In this document: piece after piece, positions 61,225 to 64,000 of the stretch
Layout of the letters: every line of letters begins with the position of its first letter
Numbering within the stretch: position 1 is the first letter of the stretch
DNA from: Flavobacterium frigidarium DSM 17623
Lineage (GTDB): Bacteria; Bacteroidota; Bacteroidia; Flavobacteriales; Flavobacteriaceae
DNA length: 64,000 bases
Direction: 5' to 3'
Assembly (NCBI RefSeq): GCF_000425505.1
Contig: NZ_KE384393.1
Span: forward strand, 62,001-126,000
Notes under the pieces: generated by a model
Database searches by the model: none
Seen by the model: only the letters and a program-made list of their open reading frames with translations
Told to the model about the DNA's origin: nothing
Position numbers and translations under genes: made by a program

Positions 61225-61344
61225 ATGTGTATTAGATTTAAAAAGGAGTGCAAAATTAACGATTAAAAATAAGAGAGCTTCGGATACTAAAATCTAATTC
61301 CCTTTTTTAAGAAAGCTTTATGATTGCACTACTTTTAGAAAACG

Positions 61345-61734
61345 TTATCGCTCATAAAACTCGATTGGCAGTTCATCAGGGTCAGCAATAAAGAAGAATC
61401 GCTTCTTAGTATATTCATCTACTCGAATGGCTTCTGCAGGAACGTTCTTTTCGAATAGAAACCTGCTTGTTTTTTCGATATCATCTACTTCAAATGCCAA
61501 ATGTCGTAAACCGCAACTTTCAGGTTGAGAAGGACGTTGTGGAGGAGAGGGAAATGAGAATAATTCGATAGCGTACTCGCCATTTAAAGCCAAATCTAAT
61601 TTGTAAGAATCTCGCTCCTTACGGTAGATTTCTTGTATAATTATCAGTCCTAGAATTCGAGTGTAAAAATGTTTAGATTTTTCGTAATCCGAACAAATGA
61701 TTGCAATGTGATGTACTTTATTTAACGCTAACAT
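61345..61734 (-). CDS. VOC-family (glyoxalase-like) protein
   Basis: A 129-residue single-domain VOC protein: KVHHIAIICSDYEKSKHFYTRILG, then LRHLAFEVDDIEKT and FFIADPDELPIEFYE, with metal-binding His and Glu in the expected places (HIA, HLAF, IEFYE). It resembles the YwbC/GloA2-type group. The substrate is unknown. It lies one base after the acetyltransferase stop on the same strand. Confidence 0.88.
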   Translation of the reverse strand: MLALNKVHHIAIICSDYEKSKHFYTRILGLIIIQEIYRKERDSYKLDLALNGEYAIELFSFPSPPQRPSQPESCGLRHLAFEVDDIEKTSRFLFEKNVPAEAIRVDEYTKKRFFFIADPDELPIEFYER

Positions 61735-61735
61735 A

Positions 61736-62296
61736 CTACTCTTTATTTAATTTCCGAATCACTTTTGCAGGATTTCCTACTGCCAATGAATTTTCTGGAA
61801 TGTCCTTTGTCACCACAGATCCAGCGCCAATTACACACCCATTTCCAATAGTTATTCCGGGGCAAATCACAGTATTGCCACCAATCCAGCAATCATCGCC
61901 TATGGTTATCGGCAAAGCACTTTCGAGCGTTTTCCTAAGTTCGGCTTCTAGAGGATGCGTCGCCGTGTACAAATGCACATTGGGTGCAAAAAAAACATTC
62001 GAACCTATCGTAACAGGCGCACAATCTAGTACCACACAATTGACATTAAAGTACACGTTATCGCCACAATGTATGTTATAGCCATAATCACAATGAAACG
62101 GTGGCTCAATATACAAGTTAGCCCCTGTATTCGGAATCAATTCTTGTATAATCTCGCGCGCTTTTTTGGTAATGCGGTACTCAATCACATTCAAGCGATG
62201 CAGTAAGTTTTTGGCACGTCGGCGATCTTTTACTAAAGTTGCATCGCCCGCATTGTAGTGTTCACCCGCAATCATTTTTTCTTTTTCTGTTTTCAT
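61736..62296 (-). CDS. Sugar O-acetyltransferase (maltose acetyltransferase-like)
   Basis: A 186-residue left-handed beta-helix acetyltransferase. The N-terminal maltose-acetyltransferase domain (KMIAGEHYNAGDATLVKDRRRA) is followed by hexapeptide repeats: FHCDYGYNIHCGDNVYFNVNC, APVTIGSNVFFAPNVHLYTATH with the catalytic His, and GDDCWIGGNTVICPGITIGNG. It transfers acetyl from acetyl-CoA to a sugar or similar hydroxyl compound. It is full length and in operon with the VOC gene. Confidence 0.92.
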   Translation of the reverse strand: MKTEKEKMIAGEHYNAGDATLVKDRRRAKNLLHRLNVIEYRITKKAREIIQELIPNTGANLYIEPPFHCDYGYNIHCGDNVYFNVNCVVLDCAPVTIGSNVFFAPNVHLYTATHPLEAELRKTLESALPITIGDDCWIGGNTVICPGITIGNGCVIGAGSVVTKDIPENSLAVGNPAKVIRKLNKE

Positions 62297-62317
62297 CTCG
62301 TATTTTTATTTTGGGCA

Positions 62318-62412
62318 TGTCCTGCGGCCGGGCTCCCTATAACTATCGGGATACTATATCTTTTTTGGGGCAGAAAAAGCCACAAAAAAGGATGCCGCTT
62401 CTATCCCTCATG
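62318..62412 (-). ncRNA. Dispersed structured extragenic element, copy 2
   Basis: Read on the minus strand: GATAGAAGCGGCATCC, then a stem in which CTTTTTTG-type and CAAAAAAG-type arms pair (plus-strand 62360-62367 with 62383-62390, inner GGGC with GCC), then GATATAGTATCCCGATAG. The flanking words match copy 1 at 40137-40230 while both stem arms differ and still pair. It lies between divergent genes. The same uncertainty about the family applies. Confidence 0.5.
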
Positions 62413-62564
62413 CAAAACGTCTCCGTAAACTAGGAGATTAGGAGTGTAAATATAAACCAAAATTACAGCTGCTACGATTCATCCTCTTATTTTGACAGTT
62501 CAGTTTCTTTCTTTTTTTAAACTTGGCGAGTCACTATACTTTTGGAGTATCAAAATCAAACCAA

Positions 62565-64000
62565 ATGAAATCATTAGCAACTACGATCATTTTATTATTT
62601 AGCAATTTTCTTTTTGCGCAAGCGACCCTCTCAGGTAATGTGGTCGACAATAAAGGAAATCCCATCGCAGGAGCCAACATATTTATTGAAGGGACCTATG
62701 ACGGCGCAACAAGCGATCAATCAGGACTTTTTACTTTTAGCACAGATGCCAAAGGAACACAAACGCTTGTAGTAAGTTTTTTGATTTACGAAACATCAAA
62801 AACAACAATAGACGTTGCCAATTGTAAAGGTAAAACCATCACATTAAAAGAAAGTTATAATGCGCTAGATGCCGTAGTTATCTCGGCGGGAACTATGGAA
62901 GCGGGCGACAAAGCTAAAGTTTCTGTATTGAAACCGCTGGATATTGTAACCACAGCAGGTTCAGCCGGAAATATTATTGCAGCTTTGCAAACTTTACCGG
63001 GGACACAAAGTGTAGGCGAAGACGGTCGTTTGTTTGTTCGCGGTGGCGAGGCCAATGAAACTCAAACGTTTGTAGATGGCTTGCGTGTGGCACAGCCTTA
63101 CAATGCAACCATAGGTAATGTGCCTACTCGCGGACGATTTTCTCCCTTTTTGTTTAACGGAATTGCGTTATCCACCGGAGGCTTTTCTGCCGAATATGGC
63201 GAAGCCTTGTCTAGTATTTTATTATTTAACACTGAAAATGAACCTGATCATAATAAAACCGAAATCTCTTTAATGACGGTAGGATTAGGAGTAGCGCATA
63301 CCCAAAAGTGGACAAAAAGCTCGTTTAGTTTAAACAGTTCGTATACTAATTTGGCGCCTTATCAAGCAGCAATACCACAAAATATTGATTGGAACAGTCC
63401 ATATCAATCATTGTCGGGAGAAATGGTTTACCGCTACCATTTCAATAACGGAACCTTAAAGTTATATACCGCTTTTGACGCTTCAAAGTTTGATATCAAT
63501 CAGGAAAATATAAATGCGGTTGACAAAATAAGAGTGAATTTAAACAATGATAATTTGTACTTCAATAGCTCCTACAAAGGATTTTTTGGAGCTAACTGGC
63601 AAATTACAACGGGCATGAGTTATGGGTATAGCAAAAACAAAATTGGATTGAATCTAGACCAAGTAGCTAATGACGAGAATGCGGCACATTTTAAATTTAA
63701 ATTAAACAAAAAGTTTTCTAATTACTTCAAACTCTCTTTTGGTACCGATTATTTTGTGACACAATTTGATGAAAGTTTCAATCCAAGTACAGGGTCTACA
63801 AAGGCAAATGGTTACCACTCAAATATTGCTGCCGCTTTCACAGAAGCTGATATTTTGTTTTCGAATAAATGGGCCGGTAAAATTGGTCTTCGTGCGTCAA
63901 ATAACAGTTTATTGCAAGAAACTGCTATTTCGCCAAGAATATCATTTGCATACAAAGTGGCAAAAAACAGTCAGTTTTCACTAGCCTACGGCGATTTTAC
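62565..64000 (+). CDS. TonB-dependent receptor, partial (cut by the window end)
   Basis: An open frame from the ATG at 62565 to the right edge, 478 codons seen and no stop. In order: signal peptide (ILLFSNFLFAQ), a CarboxypepD_reg-like domain (LSGNVVDNKGNPIAGANIFIEGTYDGATSD), then a plug region (LQTLPGTQSVGEDGRLFVRGGEANETQTFVDGL) and the first barrel strands. It should be an outer-membrane importer. The plug lacks the DxxxxIEVLRG-type motif of the receptor at 33843, so it belongs to a different subgroup. Substrate and downstream partner are outside the window. Confidence 0.9.
   Translation, partial: MKSLATTIILLFSNFLFAQATLSGNVVDNKGNPIAGANIFIEGTYDGATSDQSGLFTFSTDAKGTQTLVVSFLIYETSKTTIDVANCKGKTITLKESYNALDAVVISAGTMEAGDKAKVSVLKPLDIVTTAGSAGNIIAALQTLPGTQSVGEDGRLFVRGGEANETQTFVDGLRVAQPYNATIGNVPTRGRFSPFLFNGIALSTGGFSAEYGEALSSILLFNTENEPDHNKTEISLMTVGLGVAHTQKWTKSSFSLNSSYTNLAPYQAAIPQNIDWNSPYQSLSGEMVYRYHFNNGTLKLYTAFDASKFDINQENINAVDKIRVNLNNDNLYFNSSYKGFFGANWQITTGMSYGYSKNKIGLNLDQVANDENAAHFKFKLNKKFSNYFKLSFGTDYFVTQFDESFNPSTGSTKANGYHSNIAAAFTEADILFSNKWAGKIGLRASNNSLLQETAISPRISFAYKVAKNSQFSLAYGDF

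Noticed and set aside
1..64000. tRNA or rRNA genes
   Set aside because: I saw no sequence with tRNA or rRNA features on either strand, but this was by eye; a covariance-model scan would be decisive.

Overview
The window looks like a chromosome segment of a member of the Flavobacteriaceae, most likely Flavobacterium or a close relative. The base composition is AT-rich. Several promoters fit the Bacteroidetes pattern (TTTG, about 20 bases, TAnnTTTG), and Shine-Dalgarno sites are not evident. The core genes are flavobacterial in type: SusC-like TonB-dependent receptors, a serA/serC/acyl-CoA-reductase/ferredoxin cluster, a parE-parC pair, DUF6787 and DUF6146 proteins and an HD-PycTM protein. The species assignment is inference.

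Bases 1 to about 25250 form an accessory defence island. At the left edge are a partial gene of mobile-element type and a small helix-turn-helix protein. A long same-strand gene train then runs from 2029 to 18107: an SNF2 helicase with a degenerate PLD-like N-terminus, a DUF4391 protein, a type III-like adenine methyltransferase, an AlbA_2/HATPase protein, a type III restriction subunit with a PD-(D/E)xK end, a TIR-like protein, two DUF262 (GmrSD-type) proteins and a serine hydrolase. The first, second, third and fifth genes look like one four-gene restriction-like system. The last four look like a second module attached to it. Further right are an XRE regulator with paired operators, a small serine recombinase, a lone CHAT protease divergent from a small broken membrane-protein gene, and an ADP-ribosyltransferase-like toxin.

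The right end of the island lies at about 25250, inside a TIGR02757 (DUF2400) gene. The resident copy is cut short after an AKRINM motif. A diverged full-length copy with its own promoter lies immediately on the island side, so the element appears to break its target gene and supply a replacement.

From 25250 to 64000 the window is mostly core genome: lolD, msrA, small membrane proteins and lipoproteins, the serine-biosynthesis cluster, a TonB receptor, ychF, a metallo-hydrolase, an FMN reductase, topoisomerase IV (parE, parC), a PAS histidine kinase, a kinase-like protein, a lipoprotein, a three-part phosphoesterase/kinase-like/barrel protein, the HD-PycTM fusion, a GAF protein, a YejK-type nucleoid protein, HPP and ClC membrane proteins, a VOC protein, a hexapeptide acetyltransferase and the start of another TonB receptor. 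Core-region oddities are a decayed DUF1016 nuclease gene between parE and parC, a second decayed gene at 58140-58440, a 73-base tandem repeat at 39151-39395, and two copies of a dispersed extragenic element whose stem is kept by paired base changes.
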